Shown here: piece by piece, positions 1-10,150 of the stretch
How the letters are laid out: the number at the start of each line of letters is the position of its first letter
Position numbering within the stretch: position 1 is the first letter of the stretch
Origin: Capronia americana
Lineage: Eukaryota > Ascomycota > Eurotiomycetes > Chaetothyriales > Herpotrichiellaceae
Direction of reading: 5' to 3'
Length of the DNA: 64,000 nt
Assembly: GCA_016110215.1 (NCBI GenBank)
Contig: JADWQD010000005.1
Span: forward strand, 1,798,001 to 1,862,000
Made by a program: the position numbers and the translations under genes
Notes under the pieces: generated by a model
Databases searched by the model: none
The model's input: only the letters and a program-made list of their open reading frames with translations
Told to the model about the DNA's origin: nothing

Positions 1-1
1 G

Positions 2-1348
2 CAGCCAACGAGCCAGAGGCGCGAGGACTCAGTACTCACCGCCTTTATTCCTTCTTTGGACAATGTCAATGCAAAGGCCAACTTGTACGGAGCTCCGCCG
101 TCGCTGTTCTTTCGTGCTCTTTTGCATCGTGCGATGCTGATCGCAGACAGAATCGTCATTCCGCCACAGGTGCTCACCAACTCGAAAGAGTTTGTGGGCG
201 AAGTCCTCTTCGGCGGCGCAGATGAAGCAAAAAGCTTCTACTTGAGCTTCCTATGCCCCATTGTGCCCCAAACAGAGGATCAAGACGAAGCCAGATCGTT
301 GTTATCGGGCTATCGGCGGAATACGGCTGTGGACTTCATCTCTGAAGTGATCGCAGGGAGCTACATGGAAAAGCTGGAAGAATACTTTCACTCCACCGAC
401 AACGAAACTCGGGTCGTCTTTTACTCGCGTGCCGGGATCGCCGACAGATATAACCAGTACATTTACCGCGCAGTCTCAGACCAGAAGGAATCGACAAAGA
501 TTCATCTCATGAATCACTGGAGGCACATACGTGGTCAGGATTCAGTTTTGAATGATTCTGAATTAGCGGACGACAAGATTTTGGCTGACATTGTAGACAC
601 TATCATCACTGTCGTCGAACTTTTCATACAGAACGTTACAGAGCCAATAGATCGCTCAAAGCTCTATTACTTGAGCGGTCTCTTCGCCAGGGTCCTTGAC
701 GACCAGAAAGCGATCTTCAAGCATCTGAGAGAAGACGTCGACCCCGAAATTTCTCTCAGCCTCACGTCCGGCCGAACCAAATTGCTGGAGCGGCCGTGGA
801 TCGCTGGACCACTTTGCCACGAACTGTTCGACGTGCCGTACCAGTGCAACCTGCCAATCCACTTGAGCACAAGCTCAAGTTCGCACAACAATGCCATGTT
901 TGTTGAAGAGCACGAGATAGCTTCCTGGAGATTCATGGCTCAATTGTCAGCCGGAGATTCAACTTTTCAGATCAATGACGATGCCATCTCTCTAGAACCA
1001 CCCGCTACACTATCCGCTCTCCTCCTAGGACAGGCCTCGGAACAAGACCTCACCAAAGCCCGAAACGCGCTTTTGGAGGTCCGTGCGAAGCTGGCCGCTG
1101 ATGAGCCACTCGATACAGCAAGTAGAGGCATAATTGCACGGGAGCTGGCCACTTTCAGGAAGGCTGACATCGATGTGGAAAGCGAGCCCATTACCGAGCT
1201 TGTGGTGATTCCCGAGCAGCTCATTGAAGCACTTCAAAACTTCTTGATGCATTGCGTCTTCTTGGCTCGGAAAGGTGCTGCGCTGGATAGGATGTACGAG
1301 GAGCCAGTGTTTTCATTGCCAGGAGTGCTCAGGCTGGAAAGGGCGTGA
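2..1348 (+). CDS. Hypothetical protein, 5'-partial
   Basis: The reading frame is open from base 2 and runs to a TGA at 1346-1348, so the gene enters from outside the window or from an upstream exon (the window begins GCAG, which could be a splice acceptor). The first in-frame ATG is only at 134; the 26 residues before it read like ordinary protein, so 134 is probably not the true start. About 448 residues are visible. They are soluble and mostly helical, with no transmembrane segment, signal peptide or motif I recognise; a short serine run lies near the middle. I cannot assign a function. Composition matches the housekeeping genes further right. The frame is long and uninterrupted, so I am confident it is coding but not of its role. 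Confidence 0.8.
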   Translation, partial: QPTSQRREDSVLTAFIPSLDNVNAKANLYGAPPSLFFRALLHRAMLIADRIVIPPQVLTNSKEFVGEVLFGGADEAKSFYLSFLCPIVPQTEDQDEARSLLSGYRRNTAVDFISEVIAGSYMEKLEEYFHSTDNETRVVFYSRAGIADRYNQYIYRAVSDQKESTKIHLMNHWRHIRGQDSVLNDSELADDKILADIVDTIITVVELFIQNVTEPIDRSKLYYLSGLFARVLDDQKAIFKHLREDVDPEISLSLTSGRTKLLERPWIAGPLCHELFDVPYQCNLPIHLSTSSSSHNNAMFVEEHEIASWRFMAQLSAGDSTFQINDDAISLEPPATLSALLLGQASEQDLTKARNALLEVRAKLAADEPLDTASRGIIARELATFRKADIDVESEPITELVVIPEQLIEALQNFLMHCVFLARKGAALDRMYEEPVFSLPGVLRLERA

Positions 1349-2227
1349 GGATCGAGCTCAAACAATAAAACGCAGCGCGGCCGCAACACTGTTGTCGCTG
1401 CCCGAACTCTCAGTGAGGGCCATTTCTCGAGCCTTTAATCCAAGCTTCTGTGCCTTCAAAGTCGGTCTGGTATTCCTCCAAAAGTATCGCGCCGACCGAA
1501 GATGATCCATAATTTCTCGAAGTCCATCGTGAGGGAAGGCCTTTCTGGCCGTGTGTCTGATCTGGCGGCTAGCCTGGAGTATAGTAGCCCGTTTTACCGG
1601 GGAGAGGGCCTGTCAATGGAGCTTGTCTCAAGGAACCCCGTATTTTGAGCGAATTTCCCTGCAGCAGAACCTGTACAAGCACGAGTACGAGACGTCGATG
1701 TTGTCAAATCACCCGGGAGGCGACGAAAGCTATCGTTTAATCGAATGTGATGGCTGGTAAACCATCAATCAAGGCATACCGGTACAGCCAAGAACACTAC
1801 CGTGAGGCAATCCTCAGCCCTCCACTAGATTTGAAACTCCTATTCCTTCTCCCTCAGCGGAAGGGATGTAGGAGGGCGTCTCGCTTCCAGCCCTTTCATG
1901 TCGGGAGGGCCTAACTCTATGTCATTCGAATTCGGAGGTTCTAGTGACGGGGGACTCATACCTCCACGGTCATGCTTTGCGGCAACCCCCCCTTATCACC
2001 GGTTCGCCTAGTCAGCCCCCCTACCAACGTTTAGTGCCACTCATTCTAAGTCTTCGCCACCTAGGTGTGCACCATGAATCAACCTCCTGGTCCAAAAATT
2101 ACCTCGCCAACCCTATTCCGCATGAACAAAATCGCACCAGGGTCCCGTTGCATCCCATCGTTAGGACGAGACGCTTGCGTGCCACCAGAACGCAAGACCA
2201 GTGGATTAGGCTTTCCTTCATGGCTTG
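1349..2227. other. Intergenic stretch
   Basis: No convincing gene. Short frames on the + strand around 1551-1760 and 1944-2264 lack recognisable protein character and the second runs into the inverted-repeat element that starts at 2230. The 18 bases just left of that element (about 2209-2226) resemble those just right of it (about 3038-3055). Confidence 0.6.
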
Positions 2228-2229
2228 TA

Positions 2230-3035
2230 TTAGTCCGTGTCATAGTAAGCGTTATTCCGTATAGGGGCTAAAACTTACATTTTTTTCATCACGCATTATT
2301 CCGTATAAACACTCTGATTAGTCGGATTCACTAGCGCTCTCGGTATAGTTACTATATATAACTTATTAGTCCGTATAATCCTCTTTATAGGCGAGGGAGG
2401 TAGATAGTATATATATAGTTTATAACCCTTTTAAATAGCGCTAGAGAGTGTATAATATATAGCTAGTATTATACCTTATTATCACGAACGGCTAGGCACG
2501 CCGCCGTACAGATACCTAACTTCCCGCTAAGCCTAATAGGTGCGGGGAGCTTATCCCTCGCACGCTTCACGCATGAGAGACTCTTCCTTCTCTTATACTT
2601 CGAGTCTACTTAGTTAAGGACGGATAGTTAAGGAATAGCCTAATCCCCGGCTATTATCTAATCGCTATACTCTACCTATTCACCTAGGTCTATTCCTAAC
2701 ACTTATCTACTAGCGGCGTCCAGCGCTTTAGACCTCTCTGACTATAACGCGGGCTGGTGGCCGTAAGTACTGTACTCTCACGCCTTAAGAACCTACCTTA
2801 TAGCCCTTAGTATAGCCTCCTTATATAATATACTATAATTAAAGAGGGGCACTAGCCTTATATAAATAGTCTATTCATTATACGGATTAATAAAGCTGTC
2901 TTAGTGGCTGCGGTGGCGTCGAATATTATACGGAATAATAGGTGTTTTATCAGTTGCGGGGGCTGTTTATACGGACTAACGGTAATCCGATGTTTTGGCC
3001 CTATACGGAATAACGGTTACTATAACACGGACTAA
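2230..3035. mobile_element. Non-autonomous TIR element (MITE-like) with TA target duplication
   Basis: The ends are near-identical inverted repeats of about 44 bp: the left begins TTAGTCCGTG at 2230 and the right, read on the - strand, begins TTAGTCCGTG at 3035. Both are flanked by TA (2228-2229 and 3036-3037), the target duplication of Tc1/mariner-pogo elements. Inside each end are extra copies of TTA(G/T)TCCGTATAA (2297-2309, 2366-2379, and inverted at 2877-2890, 2926-2938, 2967-2979). No transposase frame is present. A 222-bp solo LTR lies inside, so the original element was about 580 bp. The superfamily is inferred only from the TA duplication. Confidence 0.8.
2480..2701 (+). mobile_element. 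Solo LTR, copy 1
   Basis: A 222-bp sequence flanked by perfect 5-bp direct repeats CTTAT (2475-2479 and 2702-2706). It matches the - strand of 3230-3452 at roughly nine bases in ten, with mainly C/T and G/A differences. The consensus ends are TG..CA; this copy has TA at its start, as expected from RIP. It lies inside the TIR element, so it inserted after that element. No internal domain of a retrotransposon is present, so it is a solo LTR. It is not the same family as the LTRs at 37-57 kb apart from the first few bases. Confidence 0.85.
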
Positions 3036-3229
3036 TATAAGCCTTCCTTCATAGCTGCCTTTCCCGTCCTTGAGACGACAAACGGGTCCTTCAGTCCGGA
3101 TATCTGTTCTGACATCGTAGGGTATATATTATTAACTGAGTCGGTCGATATAGATGGATCGAGAATCATCAGGCTCAGTCGGTAATCCGCGGCGGTAGCG
3201 ATGCACTATAGAACCTGATCCAATCTTTA

Positions 3230-3452
3230 TATTAGGAATAGACCTAGATGAATAGGTAGAGTGTAGCGATTAGATAACAGCCGGGGATTAGGCTATTCCT
3301 TGACTATTCGTCCTAACTAAGTAGACTCGAAGCGTGAGAGAGTAGGAAGAGTCTCTCATGCGGGAAGTGTGCGAGGGATAAGCTCCTCGCACCTATTAGG
3401 CTTAGCGGGAAGTTGGGTATCTGTACGGCGGTGTGTCTGGCCGTTCGTGACA
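3230..3452 (-). mobile_element. Solo LTR, copy 2 (inverted)
   Basis: Same family as copy 1 but in the opposite orientation, with its own perfect 5-bp duplication CTTTA (3225-3229 and 3453-3457). Read on the - strand it begins TGTCACGAACGG and ends in TA, a RIP-altered CA. Independent target duplications show that the pair are two separate insertions and not the arms of one palindromic element. Confidence 0.85.
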
Positions 3453-3648
3453 CTTTAGCTATCTTATAGCTGTGTTATAGAGTGAAGGTGGCCGCCCTTA
3501 TAAAAAAAGTAATAATACTAATAATTAAGCTAGGTTATCGGCTCTTTATTAGTCCTATCTACGTAAATATCCCTAGTCGTTAAAATAATAGCGTAAGCGT
3601 CAATATACCTGAGTAATAAAGCACTTAACTCAATATCCTCGTAGGGGT

Positions 3649-4055
3649 GCGGAACTATAATGGGAGCAGGATGATGGCGAAGGCTCAACCTGAACTAATC
3701 TAATTCAGAGAAAAGGGAACTTTTATGACTATAACGTCAACTAATATCGAGGCTAAGTTATAGGCACTGTAGGCTAGGCGCGCGGCGATAGGTTAGTAAC
3801 TATAGACGAGTGCCAGGAACCGGGCCCCCTGGGCCAGATGTAGGCACGATTGATCCGTTCCTCATGCCGGACTGCACCATCCTCAGTCACGTGCAGGAGC
3901 GTCTCAGGTTAAAGTAGCGAGGGTTAGGACCACGGTCAGGTCCAGAGATGGAAATAGAATGTCCTCGTGTCGGGATTCCGACCTCGAAATACCTGTTTTA
4001 TGACCGGAATCTCGACGCACGTCCACCTTCTAGCCCACGTGACCTCGCGCCGCTT
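3649..4055 (+). repeat. Interspersed repeat, copy A (RIP-mutated)
   Basis: About 400 bp collinear with 8606-8995, and in part with 12332-12457. Compared with those copies it has many CpA-to-TpA type changes (for example GAAATAG for GAAATGG near 3950). Near its right end are 12-base arms 3969-3980 and 4005-4016 that pair with one mismatch around a 24-base loop. No coding capacity; class unknown. GGCTC-rich low-complexity sequence follows to about 4115. Confidence 0.8.
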
Positions 4056-4302
4056 TTGCTCAGGCTGGCTCGCGCCCGGCTCAACGTCGGCTCAGGCTCG
4101 GCTGGGCCAGCTCACCTTACTGACCCCATCGGGGCAGTGGCCCAAAAGTCGTCCCTCTTCCAGACTGTCAAGTTTTAACGAGGGTGTTACGAACCAGGCC
4201 ATGGAGGGCCACGCAGAGGGCAACTAAAGCGAATCAGGGACAGCCTCGATGGTAAGGCTGGAGCAGGAGATCACGTGCTCAAGAAATGCTCTATTGCTCT
4301 AT

Positions 4303-4324
4303 TGTGCTCTACTAGTAGAGCACA
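4303..4324. repeat. 22-bp perfect palindrome
   Basis: TGTGCTCTACTAGTAGAGCACA is its own reverse complement, and imperfect pairing continues outward to about 4290 and 4337 (CTCTATTGC against GCGATAGAG). It could form a cruciform or hairpin, or be a relic of a mobile-element end. No flanking gene of known function depends on it. Confidence 0.7.
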
Positions 4325-4647
4325 TAGCGCGATAGAGTAGGGATACGAAAGGAGGGTATATAGACCCGCACCATAACCACTTCTATGGCCGTTCATAGTC
4401 AACTTTATTACCATACTAACCCTACCTTTGGGACTAGTATACCCTGATACGAGATTCCTACCCGATATAGTATCCCATTACATTGTATATCACGACGTCC
4501 CACTTATCAGTGAACCCTAGAGGTCCGATAGCTCTTCCGAGATATTAGGTCTTGACATAAGGTCGCTGGGCCGCGGGGGTTTTTGCCGATGATAGTCTGA
4601 GATATTGTGCCTATATTAGTAGACTCGCGCCGAAAGAAATCGAATAA

Positions 4648-5128
4648 CTATACTTCTGCTATAAAATAGGTAAGATCGACATATGGCAGGGCACACGTTA
4701 CGAACTCCCAGTCTATAATGTGTACAAGAAGCTTGGGCTCGGAACTTACGTCGAATCTCGAGCCGGTACCCTTTGTCTCCTGAGATGGTGCGATACAGAA
4801 CTCAGGCCCATTTTTGCTCTCCATCTCGCCGCTGCCTGTAAAGCGAATCATGAAGTTGCCCATTCTTACGACTGGTAGGCCTTCTTACATTTCAAACACG
4901 AACGCACTCACCAGAAGTCGCCCATCACGAACTATCATCGCCGCTTTTCAGCAGCTCATCTCCATGCCGCTTCAGGATTGTGTGAAGCTGCTGCTTCCGC
5001 CCAGATTCCAGCTGAACGCCGCATAATTCAATGCATCTTATGAAGTCGCCCAGTGTCGTCAAAGTTTCAATCCTCCGCGACTTGAAGTGGTCAAAACGAC
5101 CGTGCAGCTCCCATGCCATTCCACTCAC
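4648..5128 (-). pseudogene. Decayed aminoglycoside/choline-type phosphotransferase (APH family) fragment
   Basis: Two - strand frames lie in order. The first (5128-4925) is helical and runs on past its last codons into a frame containing MGDFW followed by GTGAGT. The second (4863-4648) contains HIIDWEF followed by PYVDLTYFIAEV and a stop. In APH-type kinases (PF01636) a catalytic HxDxxxxN loop is followed by the IDWE metal-binding motif and a D-L pair, which matches this order. Here the catalytic Asn-containing loop is not intact, the frames do not splice cleanly, and the protein stops just after IDWE, where intact members continue for 80 or more residues. The N-terminal lobe is missing. It sits beside repeats. 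I infer a pseudogene; the family assignment rests on the IDWE region. Confidence 0.45.
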
Positions 5129-6169
5129 AGGAAGATTTTCACTTTACCAAAATCCATTTCCGTTTCAGGCCTAAGCAAGACCCCACAAAAAAGGCGAGTG
5201 CTGAGTAATCGGCCCAGTTTTGGTACCTGAGTGCCCTGCTGAGCCCCTGAGCGGAATGGGGTGCCCATGGTGGGGAGGGGGCCTCGGCCTTAGTTTTGGG
5301 CTCCCGTGGCCTCGTTTTGGTAAATATACTAGGCCAAAGCCAAAGGAGCCTAGATTCCGGCCCTCGGCCCGAACGCTCGACTCGGCTTTTCTAGCAATAG
5401 ACTAGCAGAACCCATATTGCAAGCACTTCGTTCGTACTCACATAACTATCAATTCGCCTTCTATGTGTTGCGCATTACGCAACTTGGCTTGGGCGGAAAT
5501 GGCTGGTTCGTAACAAGGTGGTAAGGATCTGCTAACCTAAGCGATGTTCGAGGCAGATGTGATTTACTGATGACGATCTGAAGATCGTAAACCAAATAGG
5601 AGCGGCCACGTCTGGGGGGCTTTTTTTGAAACTTGCGGAGGGGAATTGCAGCCGGATGTGTGCAATGAGGACATTCAGCTGTCCGCTTTGGGCAGCCACA
5701 TGAAAACCAGAAGGGCATTCAGCTGTCTGCTTTGGGGAAAAAACAAACGAGCGTGCATAACGAGTGTATTGAGCGTGGATGACCGGACCGGTGAGGATCG
5801 CCGCGTTTCTGTATGGCGTTTTCGAATTGAGGGGGAATTAGGGAATTCGATGCATCGGGGCTTTGTCCACTAAGCTCGTGGTGGGATAGCACGCCATGGA
5901 GCTTGGAAACTTCACAGCTGATTGGAAAAGGCCCATACTGTGGCGTGTGATATTTGGCTGCAGCTGTGAATTTGTCACCTCAGCTGGCCAAACGGAGTTG
6001 CTCTGTGGCCTTGATTAGTCCATGCAGACAGCATCGGGCTACAGAAGAGCTATAGTAGCACGTCGAGCTCAGCCAGCCTTCGGCAGTAATTGCCGGACTA
6101 CTGACGGCTGTGGCATGTAGGCTGCAATGCCCGCTCTGCTTTGAACGTTGCTACGCAGCTGCAGACCGA
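5129..6169. other. Intergenic stretch and upstream region of the amine-oxidase-like gene
   Basis: No supportable gene. Holds an imperfect 22-bp direct repeat (5671-5692 and 5715-5736) and several CAGCTG motifs around 5920-5990. Short frames here have no recognisable protein character. Confidence 0.55.
5671..5736. repeat. Imperfect 22-bp direct repeat
   Basis: The unit (A/G)CATTCAGCTGTC(C/T)GCTTTGGG occurs at 5671-5692 and 5715-5736, two differences in 22, with 22 bases between copies. It may be a short local duplication; each unit contains CAGCTG. Confidence 0.6.
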
Positions 6170-6178
6170 TATATATAT
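6170..6178 (+). promoter_or_regulatory. TATA-like element
   Basis: TATATATAT lies about 62 bases before the ATG at 6240. Position and sequence fit a TATA box for the secreted amine-oxidase-like gene; this is inference from spacing only. Confidence 0.4.
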
Positions 6179-6239
6179 TGGATGGCTTCCCTTAGCTCAA
6201 GCCTCGAGCGACAAAACCAGAGGACCAGCATATTCAAAC

Positions 6240-7988
6240 ATGGTAAGTTATGGGGCGTCAGCAATACACCTAGAGGCCTACTGACGATTCTAGAAGTATA
6301 GCTTCCTCTCCTTGTTGGTGCTTCTTACCCTTGCCTTTGCTTGGGAGGAGCAAAACGTTTTGGCTTCTACGACTACCCACTCCCTAAAACTACTCATACA
6401 GACTCCAACAACACAGGTCCACCGCAGGGGTCTCCAAACTGCTCTGTCTAGAGTCCTAACTTCGGGACAAGTTCGCGATGCGTTGACTGGAGAGTTTGAC
6501 GAGGCTCTGAATGGGACAAGCCATCGGCTCCTCCATGTTGATAATCTGCGTGAACCCAACGAGAAAAATGAGCGTAACAGCTTTCGAGCCATTGTGGCAG
6601 ATTACAAGAATGAGAGGACAGTCTACGTGAATGTTGATGATGCACTTGCACCTCTATCGGGAGCGTCCGTCGAGATAACAAATGATCAGCCCCTGCCGAA
6701 TCACGAAGAACTTCTTGATGCAGCCGCAATCGCAGGATTTGGGCCAAATGCGACCGTCTTCAGCAGAATGCCACCCATCATACATGAATCGAATCCGGAT
6801 GGGTCGACGCCTCGAATCCTTCATATCCAGGCTGGCAACAGCAGCAACGTGGTACTCCGCTCGTTCCACGTCAACATGTATGCAAGGACAGCAACGCCAG
6901 TTCGGCTCTCCCACTCCTTGCAAAGCTGTTCAGCAGTAACAGAGAACCAGGCCGTCCACCCATCAGATTGGCAGCCTGGAACGGCACATGTGACAATCAC
7001 CGACATCCACAACAGTGTACTCTGGGAGCTCGAAGTAAACAGGCCTGGAGCGTCGTCCGGAAGCTTTGGCTCCGCAGTGGAATTGATCAACGTACGATAC
7101 AAGAACAAGATGGTGCTGAAGCGAGCACACATGCCGATTCTCAACGTGAACTATCTGGAAAAAAGTTCTGTTGGTACCTGTGGACCCACATATCGAGATT
7201 GGATGTTCAAAGAGTTTCCGTTTGACTGTCCCGGTACGGACGCTCAAGGTGTGCCAGGATTTCGCGAGTGCACAGAAGGAAGATCTTACACGTTCATCGA
7301 CGGCAGAGCGGATAAAGAAGGCTTTCGAGGTGTTTCTTTTGATGTCTACGATGACAAGGTTGTCATCAGGTCGCAATTGTGGGCGGACTGGTACCGATAT
7401 GTCTCTGAATGGACTCTGTTTGCCAATGGCAGAATCGAGCCGCGATGGGGATTTGGCGGGGTGCTGCAGCGGAGCCGTCCTTGTGTTTGCGTCAAGCACC
7501 ATCACCACGCGTACTGGCGATTCGACTTCGACATTGAAACTTCAAGGAACAATGAGGTACGCCAATGCGACGGCAGCCAATGCATCGCGCAAAAGTTCAC
7601 GGGAAATATGCAGAAGGCAAACAACAGACATTGGGACATCGTCAACACCGCATCAAATCTGGGGTACAGGCTAACGCCTGGCAAGACAGATGGGAAGGCT
7701 AGTGACTCTGGAGATTCTTCAGGGTATGGCGTCGGCGATTTGTGGCTTGTCAAGGCCGATGCTCCGATAGACGACGGCTGCACAAATGTTGCTGGAGCAT
7801 GGCCGCCCAACCCCGGTGACTGTACGCAAGCAAACTTTCTGAAGATCATGGGCAACGCTGGCCAAGATGTCCAACAGCACGATCAAGTACTCTGGTACTC
7901 TGCGTCCTTCATGCATCATCAAGATCACGATGATCCTCAGGTGCCTCATATCGTCGGGCCATCGTTGGACCCTATTGGCGCCTGGTAA
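6240..7988 (+). CDS. Secreted copper-amine-oxidase-like protein
   Basis: CDS join(6240..6242,6294..7988), 565 aa. Exon 1 is only the ATG; GTAAGT follows at once, a CTGAC branch site lies at 6281-6285, and the 51-nt intron ends in TAG. Splicing gives MKYSFLSLLVLLTLAFA, a clear signal peptide that neither exon alone supplies. The C-terminal half resembles the catalytic domain of copper amine oxidases: HHHHAYWRFDFDIE (about residue 403) fits the HxH copper-ligand strand (HQHLF..RLDMDID in the family), and LWYSASFMHHQDHDDP near residue 540 fits the region of the third histidine. The family's cofactor site Asn-Tyr-Asp/Glu aligns with WYRY (about residue 368), so the tyrosine is kept but its neighbours are not. 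Likely extracellular. Oxidase activity is unproven; it may be a divergent copper protein. The final codons end TGGTAAGT, so a further small 3' exon is possible. Confidence 0.75.
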
Positions 7989-8605
7989 GTTCTGGTTTGA
8001 AAATCCTGATTTTTGTCCAAGCCTGAGCTGGCTGGCTGTGGTCTCAACACTGCTGAAGGCTGGACACTGTCACTCATTACTACGACGCAGAGTATGGCTA
8101 GGATCGGTCCTTCCTCTTGTTATAATCTCGCGTTCCAAACACGCTTGGATCACAATCCTGAAATGAATACCACTTGAAGGTACAAAAAGCGTCCGTTCCA
8201 TATTTCGCCTCTGTCCGCGTGACTCTTCTTTCATTCTCACCTTCAATGTTTCCTGGTGGCTTAAAGTCGCACACTGTAAATTAGGGAGCAACGCCTGAGC
8301 CAGTATTTGCGAGGCCGCCAGCTGAGCAGTCAACTGGGCTGTTTCGCTTCTTGTTTGATTCTACACGTGTTCGGCTGCAGAGGGCCGTAACGAGCCGATG
8401 CGAGACCAGACTGTCCCTGGAAGGGGGTCGGTGGAGATCCTTCTAGCTAACACCGCGCTGCTACGCCAGAAGAGATGTGGGACTGAGATGCTCAGGAGTG
8501 CAGTGGCTGAACTGGCTGGTTGAAGCTGAGCTGAAGGTGAGGCCACCCCTTCCAACGTTGTGGGGGATGTATCGGACGCGCGTAGGCATCAGTTTTCGTG
8601 GCGAT
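7989..8605. other. Intergenic stretch
   Basis: 3' flank of the amine-oxidase-like gene. I see no gene. A short + strand frame continues from 7867 to 8166 in another register, without recognisable content. Confidence 0.5.
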
Positions 8606-8995
8606 GCGGAACTGCAGGGTGGTAGGATGATGGTGAAGCTTGACCCAGACTAACCAATTATAGAGAAAGGGAACTTTTGTGACCATTACGTCAACTTAAA
8701 TCGGGTGCCAAGTTATGGGTACTGTTGAAAGGCGATAAATTGGCAACTATAGGCGGGTGCCGGGAACGGGGCCTCCAGGCCCAGCGCGATTGATCTGTTG
8801 CTCAGGCTGACTACCACCATACCCAGTCACGTGCAGGAGCATCTCAGGTTGAAGCAGCGAGGCTCAAGGCCACGCTCAGGGCTAGAGATGGAAATGGAAT
8901 GTCCTCGTGTCGAGATTCCGACCTCGAAAGCGCTGTTTCATGACCGGAATCTCGACGCCCGTCCCCCTTCTGGCCCATATGACCTCGCGCCGCTT
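8606..8995 (+). repeat. Interspersed repeat, copy B (least mutated)
   Basis: About 390 bp collinear with copy A at 3649-4055. It keeps most CpA and TpG sites that copy A has lost. It contains a perfect 12-bp inverted repeat, GTCGAGATTCCG at 8909-8920 and its complement at 8945-8956, with a 24-base loop. No protein coding. I could not find target duplications, so the class is open. Confidence 0.8.
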
Positions 8996-10150
8996 GATAT
9001 TGACTACGGAGGACTTCTAATAGTCCGGGGGTAACGAGTGTGCTTACTTATATAGACTACCTCTGTCCACAGCCTCTGCAACCTCTTATGATAGTCTCTG
9101 TTCGTCATAGGATGAACCACTGCCTTGGCCAAACTAGTGTGACAGATTGGACAGATCGGATGCACGGGATACCATCCTCTGTGCATGTCCAAATGGCACT
9201 TCAGCCTAAGTAATACCAATTTCTGCCCAAGCCAACATAGGAGATGCCGGAGCGGAGTCTTCTGCTGGGATGTCCACACAATCCCATCCCTTCCATTCTA
9301 TAGCTTTCATGAATGATCCAGGGCAGTTCGACGAAGATCGCCCTCGGAAACCTGCCAACCTGCATCTTATTTTTGACAAATCCGACAAAAACCCTGATCG
9401 GAGCGGGAATTGATACTGTTCAGCCTGGGGGAATCGAGGTGGAGGCAGAGGTTGACCCCGGAACGAGGCAAGAAACTCATCCCCAGGATCAGCTCCACGA
9501 ATTCTCACGAGCCCGGAATGCGTCCAATATCCCCGTGAACATGCAGCGGGCTGCTGTCATTCAATTTTCTTGCCGGATAGCCTTGTCTCCACCATCACAC
9601 AAGCCGGGAGACGGGGTTCATTGGCTCGGCCGTAGCTAGTGGCCCGACACAAGACAGATCTGCATAGAGTGGACGGTCTAGGGGTGTTTTGTATGGGGAG
9701 GGGTGTACTCGTATGCGTATTTGTTCCCAGTTCGAGCTTGGTGTCCCGTCTGATCGTGGCCATTTTGCTCTTGCAATCCATCCTCTTTGTGGAAGCAGCA
9801 GCACGTTCCCGGGATTGTGTAAAGCGACACGCATCGCTGTGCCTTCAGGGATATAGCGTATCCATCTGCGCGTGAACGATTCCGATGGTCTGAAATGCGG
9901 ATTTCAAGGTCGAGACGAATGATTGATGGTATTCACGCCATCGGACTTCAAACACGCTCCCCAGTTTTGTATTGGTTTCCATCACTCCTTTCGCGTTCTT
10001 GATTTGGGCTTCTCACTGCGAAGTGCATGGTGTCTATCGGGAGCCATGCACTACGCTCTCGGAATCATCGTCACTCACCGACCGGAACCTCTTGGTCCTT
10101 CTTAATGCGATCTGATGGATTCAACCCCGAATTCGTTACAATTTCGTCGG
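8996..10150. other. Intergenic stretch
   Basis: No gene I can defend. Two overlapping - strand frames (9004-9279, with a CPIC motif, and 9206-9508) have no start context, splice sites or family resemblance that I recognise. Confidence 0.45.

Noticed and set aside
2484..3454. A single large palindromic element with 220-bp arms
   Set aside because: Each arm has its own perfect 5-bp target duplication (CTTAT, CTTTA), so they are two solo LTRs inserted separately.
4648..5128. Intact antibiotic-type kinase gene
   Set aside because: The catalytic loop is not complete, frames do not splice, and the C-terminal lobe is absent.
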